A stretch of DNA of 13,721 nt from CAZIWX01 sp964543125 (GCA_964543125.1 CAZIWX010000066.1:1-13721), one strand, 5' to 3'. Positions 1-8,072 are shown, numbered from the stretch's first letter. Notes: generated by a model from the letters alone, not told the origin. Numbers and translations are program-made.

Positions 1-3000
1 GTTATCCCGGTCCCGATGTGGACCGCTCTGAAGTAAACGGTCGTCCGGATGAGGGCGAACCCAATTTTGATGGAACCGACCTGGATGAAGCCGATCAGAT
101 TGGATTAACAGGATTTATAGTAGAGACCTACACTCAAAGTGGAGTAGATGACAATACATTTTACAACCGTTTGGCCGCCCCCATTATCGATTCGACCTTT
201 GAACAAAGATCGGATAATATCTTTATTTATAGTTCCGGCCCGTTGAAAATGGCGCCGGGGGATCGCCGCCGTTTTTCCATTACCATGCTATTTGGCTATA
301 ACATTACCGGCGCCGGCGGGGTGGACTTACACCTTAATCCACATAATACGCGCGATTTGTATGCCACGGCCAATGTAGTCCAGGATATTTACAATGCCGG
401 GTACCGGTTCACCCGGCCACCGCTAAAGCCACACGTGACCGCCGTTGCCGGTGATGGTCAGGTAACATTGTATTGGGATCAGACTTCCGAGCGTTCCAAA
501 GACCCGATCTATGGTCATGATTTTGAAGGCTACGCCATTTATCGCGCGACTGATTTTGGATTTCAGGATGTAAAATCCATCACGGATGCTTATGGCAGTC
601 CGTATCTCTGGAAGCCCATTGCAAAATTTGATAAGAAAGACCGTTGGTCTGGTCCCCATCCCATAGAACAAGTTGTCGGATCCGGACTCCATTATGACAT
701 GGGCACTAATTCCGGGCTGAAGCACAGTTTTGTGGATAAGGATGTGATTAATGGTCAAAAATATTACTATGCCGTATGTGCCTATGATACGGGTACGGTG
801 AATGATACGATTCCACCCACCGAGACTTCCAAGAATATTCAGGAAAATTTTACCGGTGAAACAACTCTGGATATCAACACGGTCGTCGTGACCCCGGCCG
901 CGCCCTCCATTGGTTTTGTTCCACCGGATGTTAATCTCACCGAAGATTCCCATGCCGGACCGGGAACCGGTTCCATTGATGTTCAGGTGATTGACCCGGC
1001 CCGAATTCCCAACAATCGCGATTACGATATTCGGTTTATTGATTCCCGCATGGATTTGGTCGATAATGATGGCGACTGGCATTCCTTCACCGATGATACG
1101 TTATACTTGCAAATCGGTGCTTATGCCACGCTCATGATTCCGCCTACCGCGGACACTATCCACTTCACCCAATCCACTGATACCACATTTGCCGTGAATG
1201 GCGGTGTGGGAGATCGTTTCCTTTACAGCGGACTTCTATGGAAAATTGATCAGCTCATCAGCGGAATCAAAGATTCGGTGCTGATTCCGGATACGAGTCT
1301 CACGGTGTTGCCCACCTTGGATATTTGGGATCCGCTAACCGATGGCTCGGTCAATCAGGATGTCGGCTCCGATGGGTGTTCCGATGTGTATGAAAATGGG
1401 GATGGGACATGTTCAGATTTACCTCTTGCCGGGGTGGTTCCGGGTGATGACCCCAATGGCGACAACTGGAGCCCGGTAAGCAATCCGGACGGGACCGAAG
1501 CCAATGGGCGCCCGGACGCGGGCGAGCCCAATGTGGATGAGAACGATATTCAGGAAAAAGTTCGTAACACGCAGTATTTCCAGCTTTGGGACGAAACAGA
1601 TCCCGATAATGAATTTAAGGTTTTGGATTTACAGAATGCCTTACACGGAGAAGATAATAACCTCATCCTGAACGGGATGCAGGTTTTTGTAAACAATGAT
1701 TCCGTTGGCATCGATACTAATCATACCGGTTGGATCACTGGTGATTGCAATTGGCGGGTTGACATTTCGCTGGCCAATGTGAATAACCAGTCCGGGATTC
1801 CATTCCCGGGCGTTTTCCAATTGCATATTGCCGACACAACCGTGGACCACATGGCAATAGGCGGCCATAACCCATTAGATTTCTTCATTTATGATGCATT
1901 ATCTCAGGATACCTTGGGACTGGTTGCGTTGGGATTGAATGGCGCCAACATTGATTTGGATACAAAAATCTATCCGTTGGCCTTTGAAGATCTCAATGAT
2001 CCTAATTCCTGGCACCGCACCTGGCTATACACCTTCAAACCCGGTACACCGGGTATCACCACCATGGTGCCGGATGCAAATGGCATCATGATCGGGACTT
2101 CCAATGCCAGCGGCGCCGGAGCCAATGGACTGCATTATTACAATGCCGAAACCAAGGGCTGGAAGGATTGGTCGGTTCAATCCACCGGTGGTAATCTCAT
2201 CGACAATACGATTTATGACATCAAGCCAATTGGCCCGGTGTGGTGGATCGCGACCGGTTACGGACCGGTGGCCTTTGATGGGATTCACTGGTACCGCAAT
2301 TATCGGCTTGAGACCTTATTCGACATCATGAATGGTGGTATCGAAGATTTATCCGACCCGGAAGCCAGTGCCCGTTTTGAAGCTTGTGTGGCTATTGAAT
2401 ATGATCAGCAAGGCCTGATCTGGTTCGCAACCGCGAAAAAGGGTTTGGTCAAGGTGAATACCAAGGGTACGCTTGAAACCAGTCTGGATGACGATATCAC
2501 CCGGATTTTCCCACCTGATTCCTTGCCAATTGATGTGACGGCAAAAGCAATCCGGGACTTGTATATCGATGCGGACAACGTCCTTTGGATCGCTACCGAA
2601 GCAGGAATCATATCCTACGATATTGATAACGGAGTGTGGGATGCCATCCCCAAAACCGCTGAAAACGGTCTTCCCAGTAAAAACATTTACAAAATCTATC
2701 AATTACCCGGCGGAACGCTGGTATTTGGAACTTCTCAGGGTGTAGCTTTTAAGGTGGGAGATCATTTTGAAGTAGTTAACGACCTGCCTAACAAGACGGT
2801 TTACAGCTTCTTCTATGATCAAGCCTCTACCGGAAACACCTTGTGGGTCGGCACCAAGAAGGGCTATGCCACGATCGATTTGACCGGCGTCGATTCTACC
2901 TACACCGGCTTGACAACGACCCGCTATCTGGCGGAATCCGGGGATTCAACGATTTCCCAGGATAGCGAAATCAAAGCGATTGTTTTTAATAATGGCGTGG

Positions 3001-3491
3001 GTTGGTTTGGGACCAAATCCGGTTTAGAAGAACGCATCAGTGATATCCATTGGAACTCGTTCGGGCCTGAGCCGGGCGATGTTTTTCAATTCAAAACCCG
3101 CATGCCCTTCAGCTCACTGGATCACTACCGGTTCAATACAACCGAGGGACGTGAAGATCAGACCCTGGTAAAACAGAACCTGAGCCAAGTTTCGGTTGTT
3201 CCCAATCCCTATGTGGCTACGGCGGTTTGGGAACGAAAGCCCTATTTGCAATCCGGGCGTGGGGAACGTAAAATCTATTTTATCAATCTACCGGAAAAAT
3301 GTACGATTCGGATTTATACGCTGAGTGGCGAGCAGGTCCGCAAGATTGAGCATAACAGTACAGCTTTCAACGGTAGTGAACCTTGGGATCTGTTGAATAA
3401 TGATAAATTGGAGGTGGCTTACGGGATTTATATCTACCACATCCAGGCTGATAACGCCGAGACCATCGGCAAACTGGCGTTGATCAAATAA
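1..3491 (+). CDS. Giant secreted protein with fibronectin-like domain, seven-bladed Reg_prop-type propeller and FlgD-like/type IX sorting C-terminus (5' truncated)
   Basis: The reading frame is open from the window edge (first whole codon at 3), so the N-terminus is missing. A GTG at 18 is internal, because residues before it (YPGPD) match the corresponding part of the paralogue at 8073-12779, whose first ~455 residues have no counterpart here. In order: an Asp/Asn-rich stretch (3-110); a fibronectin type III-like domain (about 423-800, with DPIYGHDFEGYAIYRATD and YYYAVCAYD); a DNDGDW motif (1062-1079); a two-Cys Asp/Asn/Gly module (1359-1568); seven propeller blades (about 2040-3060, recurring LWIAT/LWVGT/WFGT cores followed by Gly-rich turns); and a C-terminal FlgD-like domain (about 3189-3488, VVPNPY, CTIRIYTLSGE, YGIYIYHI, ending KLALIK). 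This architecture is known from secreted proteins of FCB bacteria, where such C-terminal domains direct type IX export. Export is an inference here. No catalytic motif was recognised, and the ligand or role is unknown. The PorV-like gene follows 10 bp downstream. Confidence 0.85.
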   Translation, partial: YPGPDVDRSEVNGRPDEGEPNFDGTDLDEADQIGLTGFIVETYTQSGVDDNTFYNRLAAPIIDSTFEQRSDNIFIYSSGPLKMAPGDRRRFSITMLFGYNITGAGGVDLHLNPHNTRDLYATANVVQDIYNAGYRFTRPPLKPHVTAVAGDGQVTLYWDQTSERSKDPIYGHDFEGYAIYRATDFGFQDVKSITDAYGSPYLWKPIAKFDKKDRWSGPHPIEQVVGSGLHYDMGTNSGLKHSFVDKDVINGQKYYYAVCAYDTGTVNDTIPPTETSKNIQENFTGETTLDINTVVVTPAAPSIGFVPPDVNLTEDSHAGPGTGSIDVQVIDPARIPNNRDYDIRFIDSRMDLVDNDGDWHSFTDDTLYLQIGAYATLMIPPTADTIHFTQSTDTTFAVNGGVGDRFLYSGLLWKIDQLISGIKDSVLIPDTSLTVLPTLDIWDPLTDGSVNQDVGSDGCSDVYENGDGTCSDLPLAGVVPGDDPNGDNWSPVSNPDGTEANGRPDAGEPNVDENDIQEKVRNTQYFQLWDETDPDNEFKVLDLQNALHGEDNNLILNGMQVFVNNDSVGIDTNHTGWITGDCNWRVDISLANVNNQSGIPFPGVFQLHIADTTVDHMAIGGHNPLDFFIYDALSQDTLGLVALGLNGANIDLDTKIYPLAFEDLNDPNSWHRTWLYTFKPGTPGITTMVPDANGIMIGTSNASGAGANGLHYYNAETKGWKDWSVQSTGGNLIDNTIYDIKPIGPVWWIATGYGPVAFDGIHWYRNYRLETLFDIMNGGIEDLSDPEASARFEACVAIEYDQQGLIWFATAKKGLVKVNTKGTLETSLDDDITRIFPPDSLPIDVTAKAIRDLYIDADNVLWIATEAGIISYDIDNGVWDAIPKTAENGLPSKNIYKIYQLPGGTLVFGTSQGVAFKVGDHFEVVNDLPNKTVYSFFYDQASTGNTLWVGTKKGYATIDLTGVDSTYTGLTTTRYLAESGDSTISQDSEIKAIVFNNGVGWFGTKSGLEERISDIHWNSFGPEPGDVFQFKTRMPFSSLDHYRFNTTEGREDQTLVKQNLSQVSVVPNPYVATAVWERKPYLQSGRGERKIYFINLPEKCTIRIYTLSGEQVRKIEHNSTAFNGSEPWDLLNNDKLEVAYGIYIYHIQADNAETIGKLALIK
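1359..1568 (+). repeat. Copy 1 of a shared two-Cys, Asp/Asn/Gly-rich module
   Basis: This coding segment reads DVGSDGCSDVYENGDGTC, then a spacer, then DPNGDNWSPV, GTEANGRPDAGEPN and DIQEKVRNT. The same order of elements recurs at 5752-5940 in the receptor and at 10770-10985 in the second giant protein. The density of Asp, Asn and Gly suggests metal (calcium) binding and the two Cys could form a disulfide; both are inferences. It lies between a beta-rich region and the propeller. Confidence 0.8.
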
Positions 3492-3496
3492 GGAGG
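3491..3496 (+). promoter_or_regulatory. Ribosome binding site AGGAGG overlapping the upstream stop codon
   Basis: A perfect AGGAGG begins at the last base of the preceding TAA. Two ATGs follow, at 3499 (2 bases after the site) and 3502 (5 bases after). The spacing favours 3502. The overlap with the stop suggests translational coupling of the PorV-like gene to the giant secreted protein. Confidence 0.75.
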
Positions 3497-3501
3497 CAAT
3501 G

Positions 3502-4542
3502 ATGTTGAAGAAATTCGTATTCGTTTTGCTTACCGTTTTGATCGGCGTGTCATACGGGCAAAATAAGGTTGGCACCACGGTTGCCCAATTTCTGAAAATT
3601 GGCGTGGGCAGTCGTGCTTCCGGTATGGGTGAAGCTTATGTGGCTATGAGTGCTGACGCTTCGGGCCTCTACTGGAATCCAGCTGGCATTGCCGTAGCGC
3701 CCCACGGGGAATTCATGTTCGTACACACACCCTGGTTGGCGGATATCTCCTACGACTTCGTGGGAGTTATTGCTCCTCTGTCCGGTGTGGGCACCTTTGG
3801 CGCCAGCGTTACCAGTGTGAGTATGCCCGATATGCCTGTAACGACGGAATATCAACAAACTGGTACGGGTGAATATTTTTCCGCCGGTGATTTGGCGATC
3901 CAGGTCTCATTTGCAAAGAGTCTGACGGATCGGTTCTCCATTGGCTTTAACGGCAAGTTCATTCAGGAAAGGATTTGGCACATGTCGGCCACGGGAATGG
4001 CGGTGGATGTGGGAACACTCTTTCGCACGCAATTCCATGATATGCGTCTCGGGATGAGTATTTCCAATTTCGGTACATCCATGACGATGTCCGGCCGGGA
4101 TGCCCTGATCCGGTACGATGCGGATCCAAATATTAACGGTAATAATGATCAAATTCCGGCCTACCTGGCCATGGACGACTGGGCGTTGCCACTCATTTTC
4201 CGCGTAGGCATTGCCCTGGAGATCTGGCGGCAGGGATCATCAAAATTAACCGTGGCGGTGGACGCGCTGCATCCCAATGACAATTTTGAAAGTCTCAATC
4301 TGGGGACCGAGCTTAATATCGCCAATATTGTGTTCATACGCGGTGGTTGGAAATCGCCCTTTGTGGAGACCAATAGTGCCACCAATACGAATAATTGGGA
4401 GCGGCGGGAAGAAAGTTTTACCGCCGGCGCCGGTGTGGATATTCCCCTCATGGCGGGCACCGGACTGAAATTGGATTATTCCTTCTCCGATTTCGGACGC
4501 TTGAAGAATGCCCAGCGCTTTACGCTGAATTTCTATTTCTAA
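3502..4542 (+). CDS. PorV/PorQ-family outer-membrane beta-barrel protein
   Basis: The 346-residue product starts with a signal peptide (MLKKFVFVLLTVLIGVSYG, cleavage probably near Gly19-Gln20), followed by KVGTTVAQFLKIGVGSRASG and MGEAYVA, the characteristic N-terminal signature of the PorV/PorQ family. YWNPAG follows near residue 56, and amphipathic strands continue to a C-terminal RFTLNFYF with the aromatic last residue usual for outer-membrane barrels. PorV of the type IX system collects sorted cargo at the outer membrane and passes it to the attachment complex; PorQ and other relatives have related roles. Its position just behind a gene with a sorting-type C-terminus suggests it serves that product, which is inference. 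It is paralogous to the protein at 12788: I count 37 identities in 68 aligned N-terminal residues. I chose the second of two adjacent ATGs because of ribosome-binding-site spacing; using the first adds one Met. Confidence 0.88.
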   Translation: MLKKFVFVLLTVLIGVSYGQNKVGTTVAQFLKIGVGSRASGMGEAYVAMSADASGLYWNPAGIAVAPHGEFMFVHTPWLADISYDFVGVIAPLSGVGTFGASVTSVSMPDMPVTTEYQQTGTGEYFSAGDLAIQVSFAKSLTDRFSIGFNGKFIQERIWHMSATGMAVDVGTLFRTQFHDMRLGMSISNFGTSMTMSGRDALIRYDADPNINGNNDQIPAYLAMDDWALPLIFRVGIALEIWRQGSSKLTVAVDALHPNDNFESLNLGTELNIANIVFIRGGWKSPFVETNSATNTNNWERREESFTAGAGVDIPLMAGTGLKLDYSFSDFGRLKNAQRFTLNFYF

Positions 4543-4547
4543 GTGAT

Positions 4548-4562
4548 TCCGCTTTAGGCGGA
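4548..4562 (+). terminator. Weak candidate hairpin after the PorV-like gene
   Basis: TCCGC and GCGGA form a perfect 5-bp stem around a 5-base loop (TTTAG), starting 6 bases after the stop codon. No T-tract follows, so it is not a canonical intrinsic terminator. It could help mRNA stability or attenuate read-through. Confidence 0.25.
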
Positions 4563-4585
4563 TGACCATAATGCGGGGGTTACAA

Positions 4586-4623
4586 GAATACATGGTGGAT
4601 TTCATACTGGATACATGGTTTAT
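4586..4623 (+). repeat. Imperfect 15-bp direct repeats, period 23 bp
   Basis: GAATACATGGTGGAT (4586-4600) and GGATACATGGTTTAT (4609-4623) agree at 12 of 15 positions, with a perfect 9-base core ATACATGGT. A GTATCC at 4639-4644 is the inverted form of the GGATAC that opens the second copy. The spacing of about two helical turns upstream of a receptor gene fits a regulator binding site, but this is speculative. Confidence 0.35.
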
Positions 4624-4653
4624 CCGCAATGAAGTAAGGTATCCGTAATTGGT

Positions 4654-4680
4654 TTGCTAACACTCAGACCAAACAATAAT
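4654..4680 (+). promoter_or_regulatory. Weak sigma-70-like promoter candidate for the receptor operon
   Basis: TTGCTA (4654-4659) and AATAAT (4675-4680) resemble -35 and -10 boxes (4/6 and 5/6 matches), separated by 15 bases, which is short. It lies 34-60 bases upstream of the receptor start. The Bacteroidetes-type TTTG / TANNTTTG pair was looked for; a TTTG occurs at 4653-4656 but no matching -7 element was seen. Confidence 0.2.
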
Positions 4681-4704
4681 AGTCGGAATATTTAGGGGTG
4701 GAGT

Positions 4705-4710
4705 GAGGAG
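4705..4710 (+). promoter_or_regulatory. Ribosome binding site of the TonB-dependent receptor gene
   Basis: GAGGAG ends 3 bases before the ATG at 4714, which is a short spacing; GGAG at 4700-4703 is an alternative core with 10 bases. There is no other in-frame start upstream before the TAG at 4693, so 4714 is the start. Confidence 0.5.
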
Positions 4711-4713
4711 TAT

Positions 4714-7700
4714 ATGCGGAAGAAATGGAAATTGGCAGCGCTCTTTATATGGTGTTTGCCCTGGATAGCCTCTGGCGGAACAACCGGGAAAATAACCGGT
4801 TTGGTGAAAAATACCGAGACAGGTAAACCATTGATCGGTGTGAATGTTGTCGTGGCCGCTGCCGACGTAGGCGCCGCAACCGGAGCTGACGGCCGCTACA
4901 TCATTTTAAATATTCCTCCGGGAACCTATGACGTCGTTTTTTCCATGATCGGCTATTCTCCCAAAAAGGTTGAGAATGTGCGGATAATGGTGGATCTAAC
5001 CACCACTCTGAATGCCGATTTATCCACTAATGTCATTGAAGGCCAATTAATTACGGTAACCGCTGATCGTTCCCTGGTGCAACCTGACATTACCTACTCG
5101 CAAGCCAATATCAGCTCGGCTGAACTCAGCTCCATGCCGGTGGAAGAGTTTGAGGAAGTGATTGCACTCCAGGCCGGAGTTGTACAGGGAACCGGTGGTG
5201 AAATTCACATCCGTGGCGGACGTTCTTCCGAAGTTGGTTACATGGTTGATGGCATATCGGTTACCGACCCCTATAACGCTTCCATGGCGGTGGAAGTGGA
5301 AAACAATGCTATTCAGGAATTACAACTTATTTCGGGTACCTTTAACGCTGAATACGGGCAAGCCATGTCCGGTATCATCAACATTATCACCAAAGAAGGT
5401 GATATGAAAAAGTATGGCGGTAATCTTGACGTTCGGGTGGGCCGTTATGCTTCTACCGATAATTCCATTTATTTCGGTTTATTGCCTCAGAATCTGCAGG
5501 AAGCCACAAATACCCAATCGGTGGATCTCATGGGCTTTGGAAACGGATTTACTCCTAATCTGCTTAAGGATGTTCAAGGCAGTTTGAACGGTCCTATTCC
5601 CGGATTCAATGCCAGGGCTTCATTTTACCTTTCGGGCCGGTATTACCAGGGTGACGGGTATCTGTACGGTATCCGCAAATATAATCCCGATAGCTATATC
5701 TGGGGTAATTCCGAGGCGCTTCCCAACACGGAGCCGTTTGTTGATTTCATCGATGTTGGGGTGGATGGCTGCGGTGATCAATTGGAAGACGGGCAGGGCG
5801 GCTGCGGTGACCCGGGAACCAACGGGGGCACTGATCCCAATGGCGACAACTGGGACCCGGTCTACAATCCCGGAGGGACCGAACAGAACGGGAAGTTCGA
5901 CATCGGAGAACCTTCCAACGGTCAATGGGATGGTGGTGATTATATCGCTTTTATGGGGCCGAATATCCATTTTGATCCGGCCCTGGATATTTGGTACCGG
6001 GATGTGAAGAATGACCATATCTATACCGCCGGAGAAGACTGGATCGTTGATGATAGTTTGACCTATGTAGACGGCAACGCTGATGGAAAAATCGATGGCG
6101 AAATATTCTACGATGCCAATGGCGACGGTAAATGGAACAATCATTACGGCGATAACCAGGTGGTTGCCATGAGCCCCACCAAGCAGCTTTCACTCCAGAG
6201 CAAATTGGCTTTTAAACTTACGCATAACCTGAAATTATCGATCAATGCAATTTATAGCACCACCACGAGCCGCGGCTTTTCGCAAAAGTGGAAGTTTAAT
6301 CCGGACGGCCGCAGCAATGCTTATCGGGATAACTTCAATCTGGGACTGACACTTCAGCATAACCTGAGTTCCCGGACCTTCTATACCCTTAAAATGTCCT
6401 CGGTTGCTAATCTTACCCGGGGTTATCTCTACGATATTTTCGATGTAAACTGGAACCATGTTTTATTCAATAATGCTCTAAATCCGGTCATTAAAAAAAG
6501 TACCAGGCTGGGAGATTTCGGATTTCCGGAAGAGGGTGAGGTCGTTGCCGCAAATCTGGCAAATTATGCCGTCGATAATAACATCCGGTCAGTTTCCACC
6601 GGTTACAATTACTATATAAGTGGTATCACAACCGGACAATCCATGCGTCTGACCCATACCATTGTGTATAAGTTCGATCTCACCAGCCAGATCAATGAAA
6701 CGCATCAGGTGCAATTGGGTGGGGAATATCGCGGCAATGCGATTCTATCCCGCGGGTTTTCAATTTTGTATGATCCTAAAGACAATAAATATCCGGTTCC
6801 GAAAATATTTTGGCCGTCTGAGGAGCCCACCAGCACCAGTTTTGATGAATTAGCTAAATTCCCCTGGGAAGCATCAGGTTACTTCCAGGACAAAATTGAA
6901 TTGAAGGACCTGATCGTCAATGCCGGTTTGCGTTTCGAAGTTTTTGAACCGGATGGGGCAACTTTAGCGGACCCCTCCGACCCAAATCCTTACGATCCCC
7001 TGAAGTTGATCCATAAATATAAAGATTTGGATCATTCCGGGACCATCACCGCTGATGAAGCCGTGGACAATAATGTCCAGAGTTTGCAGGACCGCTTGGA
7101 TTATTGGTTCAAACCGGCCGGTAAAAAAGTTCAGATCAGCCCGCGCGTCGCGGTGGCGTATCCTATAACGGATCAAGGCGCTCTGCATTTCAGCTATGGT
7201 CATTTTTCCCAGCTTCCACCCTACGCCTATCTGTACACCAATCCTGATTTTGAAGTGGGGCGGGGTTCAGGACTTGGTACCACCATGGGTAACGCCAATT
7301 TGGAACCTCAGCGCACGGTCCAGTACGAAGTTGGGTTACAGCAACAACTCACCGAAAATGTGGGCATCGATATTACCGGGTTTTATAAGGATATTCGGAA
7401 TCTTCTGGGTTCAAAAATTATTGATACTTTCAATGCCGGCGACAGCTATGCGCTGTATATCAACCGGGATTACGGAAATGTCCGTGGAATTACGCTGTCA
7501 TTCCAAAAGCGCATGAGTCAGGGATTTGCCGCAACCCTTGACTATACTTTCAGTATCGCGGAAGGTAATGCTTCCGATCCGGCTTCGGCCTATTTCGACG
7601 CCAGCGCCGGTATAGAACCTGAAAAACAGTTGGTGTATTTGAATTGGGACCAACGCCATACCCTTAATGGCACGCTGACTATAAAATTACCTTTTGATAT

Positions 7701-8061
7701 CACTGCAAGCTTCATCGGTTCTTACGGTTCGGGTTTGCCCTACACACCCAGCTTTTCCGGTACGCGGACTTCCTTCGAAAATAGCGAACGGAAACCGGCA
7801 CAAATGAATATGGATCTGCGTATGAGTAAATCATTCATGTTTTTCGCAACCCGCTGGACCCTGAATATGAATATCTATAATCTTTTTGACCGGCGAAATG
7901 AAGTAGTGGTCTACACCGACACCGGCCGTTCGGAATATTCTCTGATCCCCACCTATACGCAGGAAAACCAGACGTATAATGCACTATCCGAATATCTTTA
8001 CCGCCCGGACTATTATTCCGCACCGCGCCAGGTTCGAATCGGTCTGTCAGCATCATTTTAA
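4714..8061 (+). CDS. TonB-dependent outer-membrane receptor with carboxypeptidase-regulatory-like N-terminal domain
   Basis: The 1115-residue product has a signal peptide (residues 1 to about 21, MRKKWKLAALFIWCLPWIAS). A CarboxypepD_reg-like domain (about 24-105; GKITGLVKNTETGKPLIGVN, ADGRY, IPPGTYDVVFSMIGY) comes next, then a plug domain (about 110-225; IHIRGGRSSEVGYMVDGISV, FNAEYGQAMSGIINIITKEG). The rest is a barrel with TonB-receptor features, ending VRIGLSASF. Such receptors import large substrates with energy from TonB; the substrate is not predictable here. A ~150-residue outer-loop-like insertion (about 335-490) carries the two-Cys module found in the giant proteins plus two Asp/Asn loops (DGNADGKIDGE, DANGDGKWN). 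A canonical EF-hand loop lies at 771-782. No SusD-like gene follows, unlike a typical SusC/SusD pair; instead the giant propeller protein starts 11 bp downstream, so the two are probably co-transcribed. Confidence 0.9.
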   Translation: MRKKWKLAALFIWCLPWIASGGTTGKITGLVKNTETGKPLIGVNVVVAAADVGAATGADGRYIILNIPPGTYDVVFSMIGYSPKKVENVRIMVDLTTTLNADLSTNVIEGQLITVTADRSLVQPDITYSQANISSAELSSMPVEEFEEVIALQAGVVQGTGGEIHIRGGRSSEVGYMVDGISVTDPYNASMAVEVENNAIQELQLISGTFNAEYGQAMSGIINIITKEGDMKKYGGNLDVRVGRYASTDNSIYFGLLPQNLQEATNTQSVDLMGFGNGFTPNLLKDVQGSLNGPIPGFNARASFYLSGRYYQGDGYLYGIRKYNPDSYIWGNSEALPNTEPFVDFIDVGVDGCGDQLEDGQGGCGDPGTNGGTDPNGDNWDPVYNPGGTEQNGKFDIGEPSNGQWDGGDYIAFMGPNIHFDPALDIWYRDVKNDHIYTAGEDWIVDDSLTYVDGNADGKIDGEIFYDANGDGKWNNHYGDNQVVAMSPTKQLSLQSKLAFKLTHNLKLSINAIYSTTTSRGFSQKWKFNPDGRSNAYRDNFNLGLTLQHNLSSRTFYTLKMSSVANLTRGYLYDIFDVNWNHVLFNNALNPVIKKSTRLGDFGFPEEGEVVAANLANYAVDNNIRSVSTGYNYYISGITTGQSMRLTHTIVYKFDLTSQINETHQVQLGGEYRGNAILSRGFSILYDPKDNKYPVPKIFWPSEEPTSTSFDELAKFPWEASGYFQDKIELKDLIVNAGLRFEVFEPDGATLADPSDPNPYDPLKLIHKYKDLDHSGTITADEAVDNNVQSLQDRLDYWFKPAGKKVQISPRVAVAYPITDQGALHFSYGHFSQLPPYAYLYTNPDFEVGRGSGLGTTMGNANLEPQRTVQYEVGLQQQLTENVGIDITGFYKDIRNLLGSKIIDTFNAGDSYALYINRDYGNVRGITLSFQKRMSQGFAATLDYTFSIAEGNASDPASAYFDASAGIEPEKQLVYLNWDQRHTLNGTLTIKLPFDITASFIGSYGSGLPYTPSFSGTRTSFENSERKPAQMNMDLRMSKSFMFFATRWTLNMNIYNLFDRRNEVVVYTDTGRSEYSLIPTYTQENQTYNALSEYLYRPDYYSAPRQVRIGLSASF
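5752..5940 (+). repeat. Copy 2 of the shared two-Cys module, inside the TonB-dependent receptor
   Basis: Receptor residues 347-409 contain DVGVDGCGDQLEDGQGGC, GTDPNGDNWDPV and GTEQNGKFDIGEP, in the same order as in the two giant secreted proteins. It sits well after the plug, within a long insertion probably facing outward. An 18-base string (5836-5853) is identical to 1452-1469 in the first giant gene. Confidence 0.8.
6070..6138 (+). other. Two calcium-loop-like Asp/Asn motifs in the receptor insertion
   Basis: Receptor residues 453-475 contain DGNADGKIDGE followed by DANGDGKWN, each fitting D-x-N-x-D-G with a hydrophobic residue two positions later, as in dockerin or EF-hand-type calcium loops. 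Neither has the Glu expected at position 12 of a full EF-hand. They directly extend the region carrying the two-Cys module. Confidence 0.55.
7024..7059 (+). other. Canonical 12-residue EF-hand loop in the receptor barrel
   Basis: Receptor residues 771-782 read DLDHSGTITADE: Asp at 1 and 3, Ser at 5, Gly at 6, Ile at 8 and Glu at 12, matching all key EF-hand loop positions. It follows a Pro/Asp-rich stretch and precedes a predicted short helix (VQSLQDRLDYW). This is probably an outer loop of the barrel. Confidence 0.6.
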
Positions 8062-8066
8062 AGAGG
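8062..8066 (+). promoter_or_regulatory. Ribosome binding site AGAGG fixing the start at 8073
   Basis: AGAGG directly follows the receptor's stop codon and ends 6 bases before the ATG at 8073. An in-frame TTG at 8067 touches the site and cannot be the start with normal spacing, so the ATG is preferred. Confidence 0.65.
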
Positions 8067-8072
8067 TTGATT

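Larger units (their letters stand above)
4543..4713 (+). other. Intergenic region separating the two paralogous gene sets
   Basis: This 171-bp stretch is the only non-coding gap longer than 11 bp in the window. It holds a small hairpin right after the stop codon, a pair of imperfect direct repeats, an inverted GGATAC element and a weak promoter candidate. No convincing small gene or RNA was found in it. It probably ends one transcription unit and starts the next. Confidence 0.7.

Noticed and set aside
18..20. GTG as the start of the first gene.
   Set aside because: The frame is open to the window edge and residues upstream of the GTG align with the paralogue, so this is an internal Val codon of a truncated gene.
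423..1082. A 219-codon open frame on the - strand.
   Set aside because: It lies opposite strongly supported coding sequence with domain matches, has no signal or recognisable motif, and no ribosome binding site was evident. It is a shadow.
2040..3060. Membership of the propeller proteins in hybrid two-component sensors.
   Set aside because: No transmembrane segment, histidine kinase, ATPase or receiver domain follows the propeller; both proteins end in a FlgD-like sorting-type domain.
4543..4713. A small RNA or small protein gene in the 171-bp gap.
   Set aside because: No strong hairpin with a T-tract and no short frame with a convincing ribosome binding site were found.
1452..5853. Identical 18-base string at 1452-1469 and 5836-5853 as evidence of recent gene conversion.
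   Set aside because: It encodes the conserved PNGDNW core with few synonymous choices, and identity breaks down on both sides. Shared codon preference explains it well enough.
8067..8069. TTG as the start of the second giant gene.
   Set aside because: It abuts the ribosome binding site; the ATG at 8073 has proper spacing and gives a normal signal peptide.
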